The translations under genes and the position numbers were made by a program. The notes beneath the pieces were generated by a model. It searched no databases, was not told the DNA's origin, and saw nothing but the letters and a program-made list of their open reading frames with translations. Positions 46,446 through 55,421 of a stretch of 64,000 nucleotides of DNA are shown one piece after another. The DNA is from Paractinoplanes abujensis (GTDB lineage Bacteria; Actinomycetota; Actinomycetes; Mycobacteriales; Micromonosporaceae), in contig NZ_JACHMF010000001.1 in the NCBI RefSeq assembly GCF_014204895.1, forward strand, positions 5,890,001 to 5,954,000. Reading direction: 5' to 3'. Positions within the stretch are counted from its first letter, which is position 1. The number at the start of each line of letters is the position of its first letter.

Positions 46446-47690
46446 ATGACTCCGTTCCCCGCCGTGTCCCGTGCACCCATCGTCGGAGTCGGCGCCACGG
46501 CCGCCCGCGCCCTCACCGCCGAGTTCGCCCGTCACAACGCGGCCACCACCGCGATCGTGGCGGGCGCCGACCACGCCTCGCCCGTCGTGGCCAGCGCGGT
46601 CGAGGCCCTGCTGCCGGGCGACCGTCTCACCCTGGTCGCCGGCGAGCGCAGCACGGCCGACCTGCTGCGTGATCACATCGCCGGGCTGGGCAGCTGGATC
46701 GCCGACCGGGTGCAGGTGGTCGAGACGCTCGACGAGGCCGGCCAGGCCGACGTGGTGATCGTCGGCGAGCCGCTCACCGGCACCGCCGCCGACGCGCGTG
46801 ACCTGCTCGACCGTCTGGGCAAGCACCTGAGCGACGGCGGCGTGGTCACGCTGGCCGTGCCGGCCACCCCGGGCCGCACGGGCGGGGCCGCGGCCGAGCT
46901 GTTCCGCCAGAGTGCGCTCTTCGGCGTCGGCTCCGACCTCGTGCTCCGCAACCCGTCACCGCTGCGCGTGCACAAGCTGCGGTTCACCGCGGCCGGCACC
47001 GCGGTCGCCGACACGCTGGCCCCGGCCTACCGCCCGTCCAGCGTGCCGGTCACCCGGGGCATGCACATCGACTCCAACGGTGTGGCCGCCGCCGGCATCG
47101 CCCTCGGCCTGGCCGCCGTGGCCCGTGTGGCCCGGCCCAAGTCGAAGCTCTGGCTGCTCCCCGCGCTGGCCGCGGCCCCGGTCGCGGCGTTCTTCCGCGA
47201 CCCCGAGCGCGAGCTGCCGGACGACCCGTCAGCGGTGGTCGCAGCGTCCGACGGCCGGGTGCTGTCGGTCGAACGGATGGCCGACGAGCGGATCGGCCCG
47301 GGCGAGTTCCTGCGCATCGCCGTGTTCCTGTCCGTGCTCGACGTGCACGTCAACCGGGTGCCGGTGGCCGGGCGGGTGACCGACTACTTCGTCGAGGACG
47401 GCGGCTACGCCAACGCCATGACCGCCGCCGCCGAGCACAACGTAGCGGCGTACACGGTGCTCGACACCGAGCACGGCCCCGTGGGAGTCGTCCAGCGTAC
47501 GGGCCTGATCGCCCGCCGCATCGTGCAGCGCGTCCCGGTGGGCACGCTGGTCGCCCGGGGCGAACGCATGGGCCTGATCCGCTTCGGTTCCCGCACCGAC
47601 GTCTACCTGCCCGCCGACCGGGCCGAGGCGCTGGTCAGCGTCAACGACAAGGTCATCGGCGGGGCGTCGGTCATCGCCCGCTGGCTCTAG
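46446..47690 (+). CDS. psd: Phosphatidylserine decarboxylase with extra N-terminal domain
   Basis: The 414-residue protein has a C-terminal proenzyme decarboxylase of about 215 residues: FFRDPERELPDD, VFLSVLDVHVNRVPVAG and the self-cleavage region GLIRFGSRTDVYLP, where Gly-Ser would give the pyruvoyl group. The first ~195 residues are an alpha/beta domain that looks like a class I methyltransferase without a clear SAM loop (VGVGATAARALTAEF, VVIVGEPL, GGVVTLAVP). It makes phosphatidylethanolamine at the membrane. TAAACT ends 7 bases before the ATG and no ribosome site is seen. pssA lies 1.3 kb away. Confidence 0.88.
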   Translation: MTPFPAVSRAPIVGVGATAARALTAEFARHNAATTAIVAGADHASPVVASAVEALLPGDRLTLVAGERSTADLLRDHIAGLGSWIADRVQVVETLDEAGQADVVIVGEPLTGTAADARDLLDRLGKHLSDGGVVTLAVPATPGRTGGAAAELFRQSALFGVGSDLVLRNPSPLRVHKLRFTAAGTAVADTLAPAYRPSSVPVTRGMHIDSNGVAAAGIALGLAAVARVARPKSKLWLLPALAAAPVAAFFRDPERELPDDPSAVVAASDGRVLSVERMADERIGPGEFLRIAVFLSVLDVHVNRVPVAGRVTDYFVEDGGYANAMTAAAEHNVAAYTVLDTEHGPVGVVQRTGLIARRIVQRVPVGTLVARGERMGLIRFGSRTDVYLPADRAEALVSVNDKVIGGASVIARWL

Positions 47691-48922
47691 ATCGGAAAGG
47701 CGCCGGCCGGGCACCCGACGAGGTCCCGGCCGGCTTCCGTCACAGCGAGGACCCCGTTTCCCCGTACGAGGGTCTCGGGTCCCAGCTCCGACGGTGAGAT
47801 CGACATCGCGGCGGCCACCGCCAACGCGTCACAGATGCCGGCGTCGTCGTCCGGCCACCGGTCGACCGGCAGCTCCTCGAGGTCGGTGTTGGTGAGCTTT
47901 CCCCGCTCGATCGGCAGGCGCTCCCCGATCGGCTCGTCGCCGATGTCCGAGTAGTGCCGGACCAGGATGCCGTTCTCGGCCACGGTCCAGCCTGAGGAAC
48001 CCGTGTGGTCGTCGTACCAGTACGCCTGGGCCCGGCCGAACCGGGTGCTCAGCCGGCGAAGCCCCTCATGCTCGCTGTCGTCGTCGGCCCAGTGACCGAA
48101 CACCAGGGTCCAGCCGTCCAGTTGGGGGCTCACGAACACCACCGCCCGGCGCCACTCCTCCCGCACCGAACCGTGGCTGGCCGCCCCCGCCACCGCCCGG
48201 CCGAGCCGCATCGTGGCGGGACGGGGCGACGACAGGGCGAGCGCCTCCAGCACCGCGGTCTGATCCCCGGTCGGCAGGGCGAGCCAGCGCCCGTGCGGCT
48301 CCTCGCCCTCGATCCGCTCGTCGACCAGCTTCACCCGGATGAGGCGTTCCACCGCCGCCCGGTCCGGCTCGGCCAACGCCTCGAAGCCCCCGATCCCGGC
48401 CAGCGCCCGCAGCGCGGCAGCCCGGCGCCGGCCCGGACCGTGCCGGCGTACCCACCGCAGTTCCGAGGCGGCAGCTTGACCGATCTCGCCGAGCGCCCAG
48501 ACGACCCGCTGACGCACTTCCGCGTCCGGGTCGTCGAGCAACCCGACAAGGGCGGGCACCGCGGGGGCGCCGAACTCTCGGCAGTACTGAATGCCGAGGG
48601 CGGCGGTCTCTCGCACCCGGGCGCTCGGGTGGGCCAGCGCGCCCGTGTAGTCGTCGAGAAGATCGACTCCGAAGCCCATGAACGCCCAGCCCAGGCGCCG
48701 CGCGACCTCGGGTGTGGCGGCGCTGCCGATAGCCTCGGCCAGCGGGGCGAACGCCAGCCGGCCGAGCTCACGCAAAATCCCGCCGGGGTGGTGCCACTGG
48801 ACCGGCGACGCCTCGTCGGACAGTTCAGCGATCAGCGGCCCGACCGCCTCCGCGCCGCGGGAGATCAACTCGGCCCGCGCACCGGACCAGTCGGTCGACA
48901 GTCGCAATACCACGTCGCGCAC
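47687..48922 (-). CDS. HEAT-repeat protein with C-terminal beta domain
   Basis: The 411-residue protein has several HEAT-like helical hairpins in residues 1-200 (PLIAELSD, VGLLDDPDAEVRQRVVWALGEIG). The C-terminal part (WTLVFGHWADDD, FGRAQAYWYDDHTGSSGW, ENGILVRHY) resembles domains found in actinobacterial immunity-like proteins, though I cannot name it. It sits inverted between psd and pssA; its stop shares CTAG with the psd stop. Function unknown; HEAT arrays usually bind proteins. Confidence 0.72.
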   Translation of the reverse strand: MRDVVLRLSTDWSGARAELISRGAEAVGPLIAELSDEASPVQWHHPGGILRELGRLAFAPLAEAIGSAATPEVARRLGWAFMGFGVDLLDDYTGALAHPSARVRETAALGIQYCREFGAPAVPALVGLLDDPDAEVRQRVVWALGEIGQAAASELRWVRRHGPGRRRAAALRALAGIGGFEALAEPDRAAVERLIRVKLVDERIEGEEPHGRWLALPTGDQTAVLEALALSSPRPATMRLGRAVAGAASHGSVREEWRRAVVFVSPQLDGWTLVFGHWADDDSEHEGLRRLSTRFGRAQAYWYDDHTGSSGWTVAENGILVRHYSDIGDEPIGERLPIERGKLTNTDLEELPVDRWPDDDAGICDALAVAAAMSISPSELGPETLVRGNGVLAVTEAGRDLVGCPAGAFPI

Positions 48923-48950
48923 GACGCCTGACCATAGTCGGTGGAGCGAA

Positions 48951-48978
48951 CAGGCCGCCCCCGAACGGGGACGGCCTG
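48951..48978 (-). terminator. Terminator of pssA
   Basis: Arms 48951-48962 and 48967-48978 pair over 12 bases with one mismatch and a 4-base loop, 16 bases after the pssA stop on the minus strand, followed there by TTCGC. Confidence 0.7.
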
Positions 48979-48994
48979 CCGGAAAACACTGGGA

Positions 48995-49924
48995 TCAAAC
49001 TCGCTTGGCTCGCATCCACATGATGGGCCCGCTGACCAGGTAGGCCGCGACCAGCATGACGAACGTGAGGCGGGCGTCGACCAGGGCGCCGACCACGGGC
49101 AGCAGCCAGAACCAAGCCGGCAGCTTGACCAGGCGCGCGAGTTTGGCGTACGGGAAGCTGGAGACCATCGCGAAGGCGAGCAGCGCCACCCCGCCCAGGA
49201 TGACCGCGCCGGGCAGTGGCAGGTCGATCAGCACGGTGAGGGCGAGCACGGCCGCGACCAGCGTCGTCGGGACGCCACTGAAGAACGTGCCGTCCTTGGG
49301 CGAGACGTTGAAGCGGGCCAGCCGGATCGCGGCGCAGCCGGCGACCAGCATGCAGGCCACCGCGGCGGCCGGGGTGGGCACCGAGTGGGCCAGGGAGGCG
49401 TAGACCACCACGGGCGCGGCCAGGCCGAACGAGCACATGTCGGCCAGCGAGTCCATCTGCGCGCCGAACGGGCTCTGCACGCCCAGCTTGCGGGCCAGGG
49501 CGCCGTCGACGCCGTCGAAGACCACGCAGGCGACCAGGAAGGCGGCGGCCAGGCGGACCTCGTCGTGCATGGCCAGCACGATGGCCAGCATGCCCAGGGC
49601 CAGGCTGGCCAGGGTGCACCCCTGCACGATGGCGAAGCGGACGCGGCGGGCCGCGGTCTGCTCGCCGGGAAGAAGCGACGTGCTCCGGGCTGATTCCTCG
49701 ACCTCGACGGGCGCCGGGATGGCCAGGTGCGGAACGACGGGCGCCCCGGTGTAGATCACCTCGGCCCGGGTGGCGGTGGCGGCGCGGCCGGTATTGCGGC
49801 CACCCACCCGTACCAGGGCCTGCCGCGCGAGACTTCCGCTGCGGCGCAACCGGCCTGCCCAACGACGACCGGCGGGACGGGGGCTATCCGTCGTACGACG
49901 CCGGCGCCAAGGGGTTCTCGGCAC
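48995..49924 (-). CDS. pssA: CDP-diacylglycerol-serine O-phosphatidyltransferase
   Basis: The 309-residue membrane enzyme carries the CDP-alcohol phosphotransferase signature DGVDGALARKLGVQSPFGAQ followed by MDSLAD, and six or more helices. It condenses CDP-diacylglycerol with serine to give phosphatidylserine, the substrate of Psd. Start GTG 49924 is chosen for GGAGGA 5 bases upstream; the first ~100 residues are a basic, low-complexity extension before the membrane domain, longer than in the family. Confidence 0.88.
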   Translation of the reverse strand: MPRTPWRRRRTTDSPRPAGRRWAGRLRRSGSLARQALVRVGGRNTGRAATATRAEVIYTGAPVVPHLAIPAPVEVEESARSTSLLPGEQTAARRVRFAIVQGCTLASLALGMLAIVLAMHDEVRLAAAFLVACVVFDGVDGALARKLGVQSPFGAQMDSLADMCSFGLAAPVVVYASLAHSVPTPAAAVACMLVAGCAAIRLARFNVSPKDGTFFSGVPTTLVAAVLALTVLIDLPLPGAVILGGVALLAFAMVSSFPYAKLARLVKLPAWFWLLPVVGALVDARLTFVMLVAAYLVSGPIMWMRAKRV

Positions 49925-50114
49925 GTGCTTCCTCCATGGGATCGGTGGGCCACCGTCTGTCGCGGTGGGTTGTGGCCCGGTAGCCCGCCGCACATGCGGA
50001 GCCGGGAAAATTGCGGCTTACACCTTCGCATACCCGAACGATGTTGGCGAGCGGTCAATTCCAGCGGCTCGCCCCGCGGGACAGGCCACCTGTTCACCTC
50101 TCCCTCCGCTGATT

Positions 50115-51017
50115 TTAACTCGTCCGTTCCGCTCCGACCCGGGCTACAGCGTCGGCACCCAGCTCGGTGAGGCGCAACCGCCCGGCCTCGGCGGGCGTGA
50201 ACCAGCGGGCCTCGGCGGTGGATCCGCCTGCCTCCTCGGTCACTACAGGTTCCGTCGGCACATCGACCTGAACCCTGAACAGGACACGGATGACGTGCCA
50301 GTCGATCGGCACCCCTTCCGGCCCGTACGCGGCGGGATCGTGCCGGTGCGAGACCCCGAGCAGGCCGGTCACCCGGCCCGTCTGCGACGTCTCCTCGATC
50401 AGTTCGCGGGCCAGCGCAGCCTTGGGCGTCTCGCCGTGATCGGTGCCGCCGCCAGGCAGATGCCAGCGGCCGGCGCCCGGATAACCATCGGCGATCCGGG
50501 TGAGCAAAATCCGCCCGTTCGGGTCGGTCACCACCCCGTACGCGCCAAAACGTTGTACTCGCGACGGACGAGCGGTTTCCTCATCTACATCTGATTTGTC
50601 GGAAACCACGGCCGGTCCGCCGAGCGCCGCCGCCGTGAAGGGCATCAACGGCAACGCGGCAATGCGCCCGGAAGTCACCCATTCGACGGACTCGGTGGTG
50701 CCGAGCGCCTCGGCGCGCAGTGTCCCGCCGGTCACCGACACGTCGTAGACGATGCGATCGGTGTGTTCGAGGTCGCCGCCGGGGAGCCGGAAGACGTCGG
50801 CGGCGACGGCGTGCAGCCCGTCGATCCGGACGGACAGACCGGTCTCCTCGCCGAATTCGCGCACCACCGCGGCGTCCGGGTGCTCACCCTGCTCGACGCC
50901 GCCGCCGGGCAGGGTCCACAGGCCGGGGAAATTGCTCAGGGACGAGTTCCGGGCGAGCAGCACCCGCCCGGAGTCGTCGCGGCAGATCCCGTACGCCCCG
51001 ACCCGTCTGATCTTCAC
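50115..51017 (-). CDS. Double-Nudix hydrolase
   Basis: The 300-residue protein holds two Nudix domains. The first has [21 protein letters not shown] (about residues 36-56) and the second [21 protein letters not shown] (about residues 190-210), both close to the Gx5Ex7REUxEExGU box. Fused Nudix pairs are seen in actinobacteria; substrates may be oxidised nucleotides, ADP-ribose or nucleotide sugars. GTG 51017 begins 5 bases after the stop of a second double-Nudix gene. Which domain is active cannot be told by eye. Confidence 0.85.
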   Translation of the reverse strand: MKIRRVGAYGICRDDSGRVLLARNSSLSNFPGLWTLPGGGVEQGEHPDAAVVREFGEETGLSVRIDGLHAVAADVFRLPGGDLEHTDRIVYDVSVTGGTLRAEALGTTESVEWVTSGRIAALPLMPFTAAALGGPAVVSDKSDVDEETARPSRVQRFGAYGVVTDPNGRILLTRIADGYPGAGRWHLPGGGTDHGETPKAALARELIEETSQTGRVTGLLGVSHRHDPAAYGPEGVPIDWHVIRVLFRVQVDVPTEPVVTEEAGGSTAEARWFTPAEAGRLRLTELGADAVARVGAERTS

Positions 51018-51022
51018 CGGGC

Positions 51023-51982
51023 CTAGATTAGCCCCGCCTTCCGCAGCGCCTCCGCGGTCACTTCGGTCAGCTCGTCCTCGGGCAGGTCGGCCACCTGCTT
51101 GACCGGCACCCAGCGGGCCTCGGACGTGGAGCCGCCCACATCCCGGATCTCGACCTCGGTCGGCTCGTCGACGATCACCCGGTAGAAGGCCCGGACGCCG
51201 TGCCAGTCGATCGGGTAACCCTCGGGGCCGAGCGAGGCCGCGTCGCGGTGACTGGCCACGCCGAGCAGCTCGACCAGCCGGCCGGCCTGACCCGTCTCCT
51301 CGACGAGTTCGCGGATCAGGGCGGTGCCGGGCTGCTCGCCGTAGTCGGTGCCACCGCCGGGCAGATGCCAGCGACCCTCTCCGGGATAACCCGGAGCGAT
51401 CCGGGTCAGCAGCAGGCTGGTGTCGTGCGGGTCCGTGGCGATGGCGTACGCGGCGAAGCGCTGGGCCCGGTGCAGCCCGTCCGGCCCGGGGTGGGCGTAG
51501 AAGGACGGGAACGTCGGGGCCGTCTCGGGGCGCAGGTCGGCCGAGGCACTGCCCAGGCCGAGCGCATCCGCCGTGAACTGCCGGAGCTTGAGCCCCTCGG
51601 CTTCCTCCAGCGTGTGCCACCGGGCCAGGTCGGTGGGGTGGCCGACGCGGTCCACGATGGTGCCGCCCCGGATCGAGACCGAGTAGATGAGGCGGTCGGT
51701 GTGGATGGTGACGCCGCGGTGCGGCAGCGAGCGCATGTCGGCCAGCACGTCGCGCAGCCCGGTGACGGCGACCGAGAGCCCGGTCTCGGCGGCCGTCTCG
51801 CGGACGACGGTGTGGTTGGGATCTTCGCCGTGGTCGACGGCGCCGCCGGGCAACGACCAGACGCCCGGCGTGCCGGACTTGCTGGAGGCGCGCACGAGCA
51901 GCACCCGGCCCTCGTCATCGGTGGCGACGGCGTAGGCGGCGATCCGGCGGAGCGGTTCCAGTGCGGGGGTCACGGGCGGCAT
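51023..51982 (-). CDS. Double-Nudix hydrolase (paralogue of downstream gene)
   Basis: The 319-residue protein has an N-terminal Nudix box [21 protein letters not shown] and a C-terminal one [21 protein letters not shown]. The two halves also share (R/Q)RFAAYA or RIAAYA starts, as does the next gene, so the four domains probably come from domain duplication followed by gene duplication. The second halves of the two proteins match best ([13 protein letters not shown] against [26 protein letters not shown] against [13 protein letters not shown]). Confidence 0.85.
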   Translation of the reverse strand: MPPVTPALEPLRRIAAYAVATDDEGRVLLVRASSKSGTPGVWSLPGGAVDHGEDPNHTVVRETAAETGLSVAVTGLRDVLADMRSLPHRGVTIHTDRLIYSVSIRGGTIVDRVGHPTDLARWHTLEEAEGLKLRQFTADALGLGSASADLRPETAPTFPSFYAHPGPDGLHRAQRFAAYAIATDPHDTSLLLTRIAPGYPGEGRWHLPGGGTDYGEQPGTALIRELVEETGQAGRLVELLGVASHRDAASLGPEGYPIDWHGVRAFYRVIVDEPTEVEIRDVGGSTSEARWVPVKQVADLPEDELTEVTAEALRKAGLI

Positions 51983-52177
51983 TCTGCCCGGAATATGTTA
52001 ACTCCAGAAATCGTCTGTCGGATTCCTGACAGGGGGTTCGCGCTGCGTAATCGCTGATCAGAGCATCATTAGGCACATTGGGCCCTCGATCAACTACAAC
52101 GCGTGACCGTTATTTCAGGGTCCGTATCCGGGGGCTCACCGAGGTCGCCGGGGTCGTCCGGGAGCCACCATGGGTAC

Positions 52178-52408
52178 ATGACACAGCTCCCCGACGGCGG
52201 CCTCCAGACCCCGTACAAGCAACTCCGCCGGCCCCTCGACGACCGTCTCGCGGCGGGCGTCTGCAGCGGTGTCGGACGCTACTTCGGCGTCGACCCCGTG
52301 CTCGTCCGGGTCGGTTTCGCCCTGCTCGCCGTGATCACCGCGGGTGCGGCGCTGCTCGCCTACCCGATCATGTGGTTCCTGATGCCCGAGGAGACCCCGG
52401 GCATCTGA
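52178..52408 (+). CDS. Small PspC-domain membrane protein
   Basis: The 76-residue protein consists of a PspC domain: KQLRRPLDDRLAAGVCSGVGRYFGVDPVLVRV followed by one long helix and a WFLMPEE end, written here in two readable parts KQLRRPLDDRLAAGVCSG and VGRYFGVDPVLVRV. PspC proteins take part in membrane-stress responses. It is the third PspC domain in the window and is convergent with guaA. ATG 52178 has only a distant GGGAG. Confidence 0.85.
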   Translation: MTQLPDGGLQTPYKQLRRPLDDRLAAGVCSGVGRYFGVDPVLVRVGFALLAVITAGAALLAYPIMWFLMPEETPGI

Positions 52409-52415
52409 GAACCGC

Positions 52416-53963
52416 TCACTCCCACTCGATGGTGCCCGGGGGCTTGCTCGTGACGTCGAGAACGACCCGGTTGACCTCGCGCACCTCGTTGGTGATCCGG
52501 GTCGAGATCTTCGCGATCACGTCGTAGGGCAGCCGTGACCAGTCCGCGGTCATCGCGTCCTCGCTGGAGACGGGCCGCAGCACGACCGGATGCCCGTACG
52601 TCCGGCCGTCGCCCTGCACGCCGACGCTGCGCACGTCAGCCAGCAGCACCACCGGGAACTGCCAGACGTCACGGTCGAGCCCCGACGCGGTCAGCTCCTC
52701 GCGGGCGATCAGGTCGGCCGCGCGCAGCAGGTCGAGCCGGTCGCGGTCGACCGCGCCGATGATGCGGATGGCCAGGCCGGGGCCGGGGAACGGGTGACGC
52801 TGCACCATCTCCTCCGGCAGGCCGAGCTCGGCCCCCAGGGCGCGCACCTCGTCCTTGAACAGGGTGCGCAGCGGCTCGATGAGCGCGAACTGCAGGTCGT
52901 CGGGCAGGCCGCCCACATTGTGGTGGGACTTGATGTTGGCCGTGCCCGTGCCGCCGCCCGACTCCACCACGTCGGGGTAGAGCGTGCCCTGCACCAGGAA
53001 CTCGATGTGCCGCTCGGCGTCGAGCTCGCGGGCCGCGCCCTCGAACGCGCGGATGAACTCGCGGCCGATGATCTTGCGCTTCTGCTCGGGGTCGGTGACG
53101 CCGGCCAGGTGGCCCAGGAACACGTCGGCCGCGTCCACCACCTTGAGCCGGGCGCCGGTGGCGGCCACGAAGTCCTTCTCGACCTGCTCGGCCTCGCCCG
53201 CGCGGAGCAGGCCGTGGTCGACGAAGACACAGGTCAGCTGGTCGCCGATCGCCCTCTGCACGAGCGCGGCGGCGACCGCCGAGTCGACCCCGCCGGAGAG
53301 CCCGCAGATCACCTGCTTGTCGCCCACCTGGGCGCGGATCGCGGCCACCTGGTCCTCGATGATGTTGCCCGGGGTCCAGGTCGGCTCGAGGCCGGCGATG
53401 TCGTAGAGGAACCGCTTGAGCATCTCCTGCCCCTGCTCGGTGTGCGCCACCTCGGGGTGGAACTGCACGCCGGCCCGGCGGGTGTTGAGATCCTCGAAGG
53501 CGGCCACCGGCGCACCCGGTGTCGAGGCGGTGACCGCGAAGCCCTGCGGGGCCACGGCCACACTGTCGCCGTGACTCATCCAGACCGGCAGGTCGTCGGG
53601 CAGCTCGCGCAGCAGCGTGCCGCCCTGAGCGGTCAGGTGGGTGCGCCCGTACTCCCGCGAGCCGGTGTGCGCGACCGTGCCGCCGAGCGCCTGGGCCATC
53701 GCCTGGAAGCCGTAACAGATGCCGAAGACGGGCACCTCGTTGTCGAACAGCTTGGCGTCGAGCACCGGCGCGCCGGGCTCGTAGACGCTGGACGGGCCGC
53801 CGGACAGGATGATGGCGGCCGGGTCCTTGGCCAGCATCTCGGCCACGGGCATGGAATGCGGGACGATCTCGGAATAGACCCGCGCCTCACGGACACGGCG
53901 GGCGATCAGCTGGGCGTACTGGGCGCCGAAGTCGACGACGAGAACCGGGCGGGGAGTACTCAC
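52416..53963 (-). CDS. guaA: GMP synthase (glutamine-hydrolysing)
   Basis: The 515-residue enzyme aminates XMP to GMP. The N-terminal glutaminase domain has [20 protein letters not shown], the nucleophile Cys in [13 protein letters not shown] and [10 protein letters not shown]. The ATP-pyrophosphatase domain has [14 protein letters not shown], and the C-terminal dimerisation domain closes with [13 protein letters not shown] 53963 overlaps the stop of a subtilase gene, so guaA is the second gene of an unusual pair. Confidence 0.96.
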   Translation of the reverse strand: MSTPRPVLVVDFGAQYAQLIARRVREARVYSEIVPHSMPVAEMLAKDPAAIILSGGPSSVYEPGAPVLDAKLFDNEVPVFGICYGFQAMAQALGGTVAHTGSREYGRTHLTAQGGTLLRELPDDLPVWMSHGDSVAVAPQGFAVTASTPGAPVAAFEDLNTRRAGVQFHPEVAHTEQGQEMLKRFLYDIAGLEPTWTPGNIIEDQVAAIRAQVGDKQVICGLSGGVDSAVAAALVQRAIGDQLTCVFVDHGLLRAGEAEQVEKDFVAATGARLKVVDAADVFLGHLAGVTDPEQKRKIIGREFIRAFEGAARELDAERHIEFLVQGTLYPDVVESGGGTGTANIKSHHNVGGLPDDLQFALIEPLRTLFKDEVRALGAELGLPEEMVQRHPFPGPGLAIRIIGAVDRDRLDLLRAADLIAREELTASGLDRDVWQFPVVLLADVRSVGVQGDGRTYGHPVVLRPVSSEDAMTADWSRLPYDVIAKISTRITNEVREVNRVVLDVTSKPPGTIEWE

Positions 53964-55327
53964 CCGCCGAGTTTACCGTTGGCGACCCGCGCGTTCCCGG
54001 CCCGGTCGACCGCCCGGACCACTACGGTACGTGCTCGCGCGGGCACTACAAAACGGTGGGCGGCGGCCGCTGAACGGGCAGTGACCTTGCCGTTCACGAT
54101 CAGTTCGAGACGGGCCAGGCCGGACGGGTCGGTGGCACGCGCGGTGACCGTGCGCCCCGACTTGGCCAGCCGCAGGACGGGCGCGGCGTTGTCGGCGCGC
54201 ACGGTCCGCCGTACGACGGTCAGGTTGCCCTTGCGGTCGTAGGCGCGCAGCTCCAGCGGCACCGGGCCGGTGCGGGGGGCGGACTGCCAGACGAAGGAGT
54301 ACGGCGCGGTGGTGTCGGTGGCGATCAGGCGGCCCGCGGCGTACAGCTGGACCCTCCGGACGCCGTGCTGGTCGGCCGCGCCGGCCGTGACCGTGACCCG
54401 GCCCCGGACGAGCGGGCGCACGGCCCCGAAGGCGAGCGACGGACGAACGACGTCGCCGTCGATCGGCAGGGCCCGCAGCGCGGCCAGGGCGTCGACGCGT
54501 CCGGAGCGGCGGGTCCGGGTCGAGATCAGCGTGGTGCGGATGAGGGCGGCCGAGGGTGTGGGGTCGGTCGAGGCCAGCAGGGCCGCCACGCCCGCTACGA
54601 ACGGAGTGGCCGACGAAGTTCCGCAGTACTGCCCCACGGTGCCCGAGGGGCCCTGGGCCGGGTTGCAGCCGGGCGCGGTGACCCCGACCCAGCTGCCGAA
54701 GTTGGACCAGTCGTAGCGAGCGCCGGTCGACGTGACCCCGCCGACCGCGAGCACGGACCCGATGGCCGCCGGATAGTGCGGAGTGGAGACACCGCGGTTG
54801 CCGGCCGCGGCCACCACCAGCGCACCCTTGCTCTCGGCGTAGCCGACGGCGTCGCGCAGCAGCGAGCTGTCGTCCGCCCCGCCCAGCGACAGGCTGATCA
54901 CGGCCGCGCCGCGGTCGGCCGCGTAACGGATGCCCAGCGCGATGTCGGTGTAGCTGCCGCCGCCCTTGGCGTTGAGCACCTTGACCGGCAGGATCCGGCA
55001 GTTACCGCAGACGCCGTCGACGCCCGTGCGGTTGCCGGTGGCCGCGGCGATCACGGTGGCGGCCATGGTGCCGTGCCCGTTGTCGTCGGACGCGTCGTCG
55101 TCGTGGTTGACGAAGTCGCGGCCGGTCAGCAGACGGCCGGCCAGGTCGGGCAGCCGGCTCACGCCGGTGTCGATCACCGCGACGATCACCCGGGACGAGC
55201 CGCGGGTGGACGCCCAGGCCGCGGTGACCCGGGCCTCGATCAGGCCGGGCTGCGCGACGGCGGCCTGGGCGGGCGTCGCGACCAGCATGGAGCCGGCGGC
55301 GGCCAGACCGGCGAGCAGCTTCCGCAT
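53960..55327 (-). CDS. Secreted subtilisin-like serine protease (S8) with Ig-like tail
   Basis: The 455-residue protein has a signal peptide ([19 protein letters not shown]) and an S8 catalytic domain with Asp in VAVIDTGVS, His in [10 protein letters not shown] and Ser in [11 protein letters not shown], so the triad is complete. There is little propeptide. The C-terminal ~160 residues form repeated Ig-like strands ([25 protein letters not shown]). It overlaps guaA by GTGA, which suggests co-transcription. Likely extracellular. Confidence 0.88.
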   Translation of the reverse strand: MRKLLAGLAAAGSMLVATPAQAAVAQPGLIEARVTAAWASTRGSSRVIVAVIDTGVSRLPDLAGRLLTGRDFVNHDDDASDDNGHGTMAATVIAAATGNRTGVDGVCGNCRILPVKVLNAKGGGSYTDIALGIRYAADRGAAVISLSLGGADDSSLLRDAVGYAESKGALVVAAAGNRGVSTPHYPAAIGSVLAVGGVTSTGARYDWSNFGSWVGVTAPGCNPAQGPSGTVGQYCGTSSATPFVAGVAALLASTDPTPSAALIRTTLISTRTRRSGRVDALAALRALPIDGDVVRPSLAFGAVRPLVRGRVTVTAGAADQHGVRRVQLYAAGRLIATDTTAPYSFVWQSAPRTGPVPLELRAYDRKGNLTVVRRTVRADNAAPVLRLAKSGRTVTARATDPSGLARLELIVNGKVTARSAAAAHRFVVPARARTVVVRAVDRAGNARVANGKLGG

Positions 55328-55346
55328 TCCTCGGACCTCGCAAAAA

Positions 55347-55379
55347 TGAAGGAGCCGGCCACGATGGCCGGCTCCTTCA
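55347..55379 (-). terminator. Intrinsic terminator of the upstream subtilase gene
   Basis: A perfect 15-bp stem (55347-55361/55365-55379) with a 3-base loop lies 43 bases after the stop of the second subtilase gene. On the minus strand it is followed by TTTTTGCG, a canonical U-tract. Confidence 0.92.
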
Positions 55380-55421
55380 CGTTCGGTCGGTCCGGGTGGA
55401 TCCCCGGAGCGAGCGGGTTGT

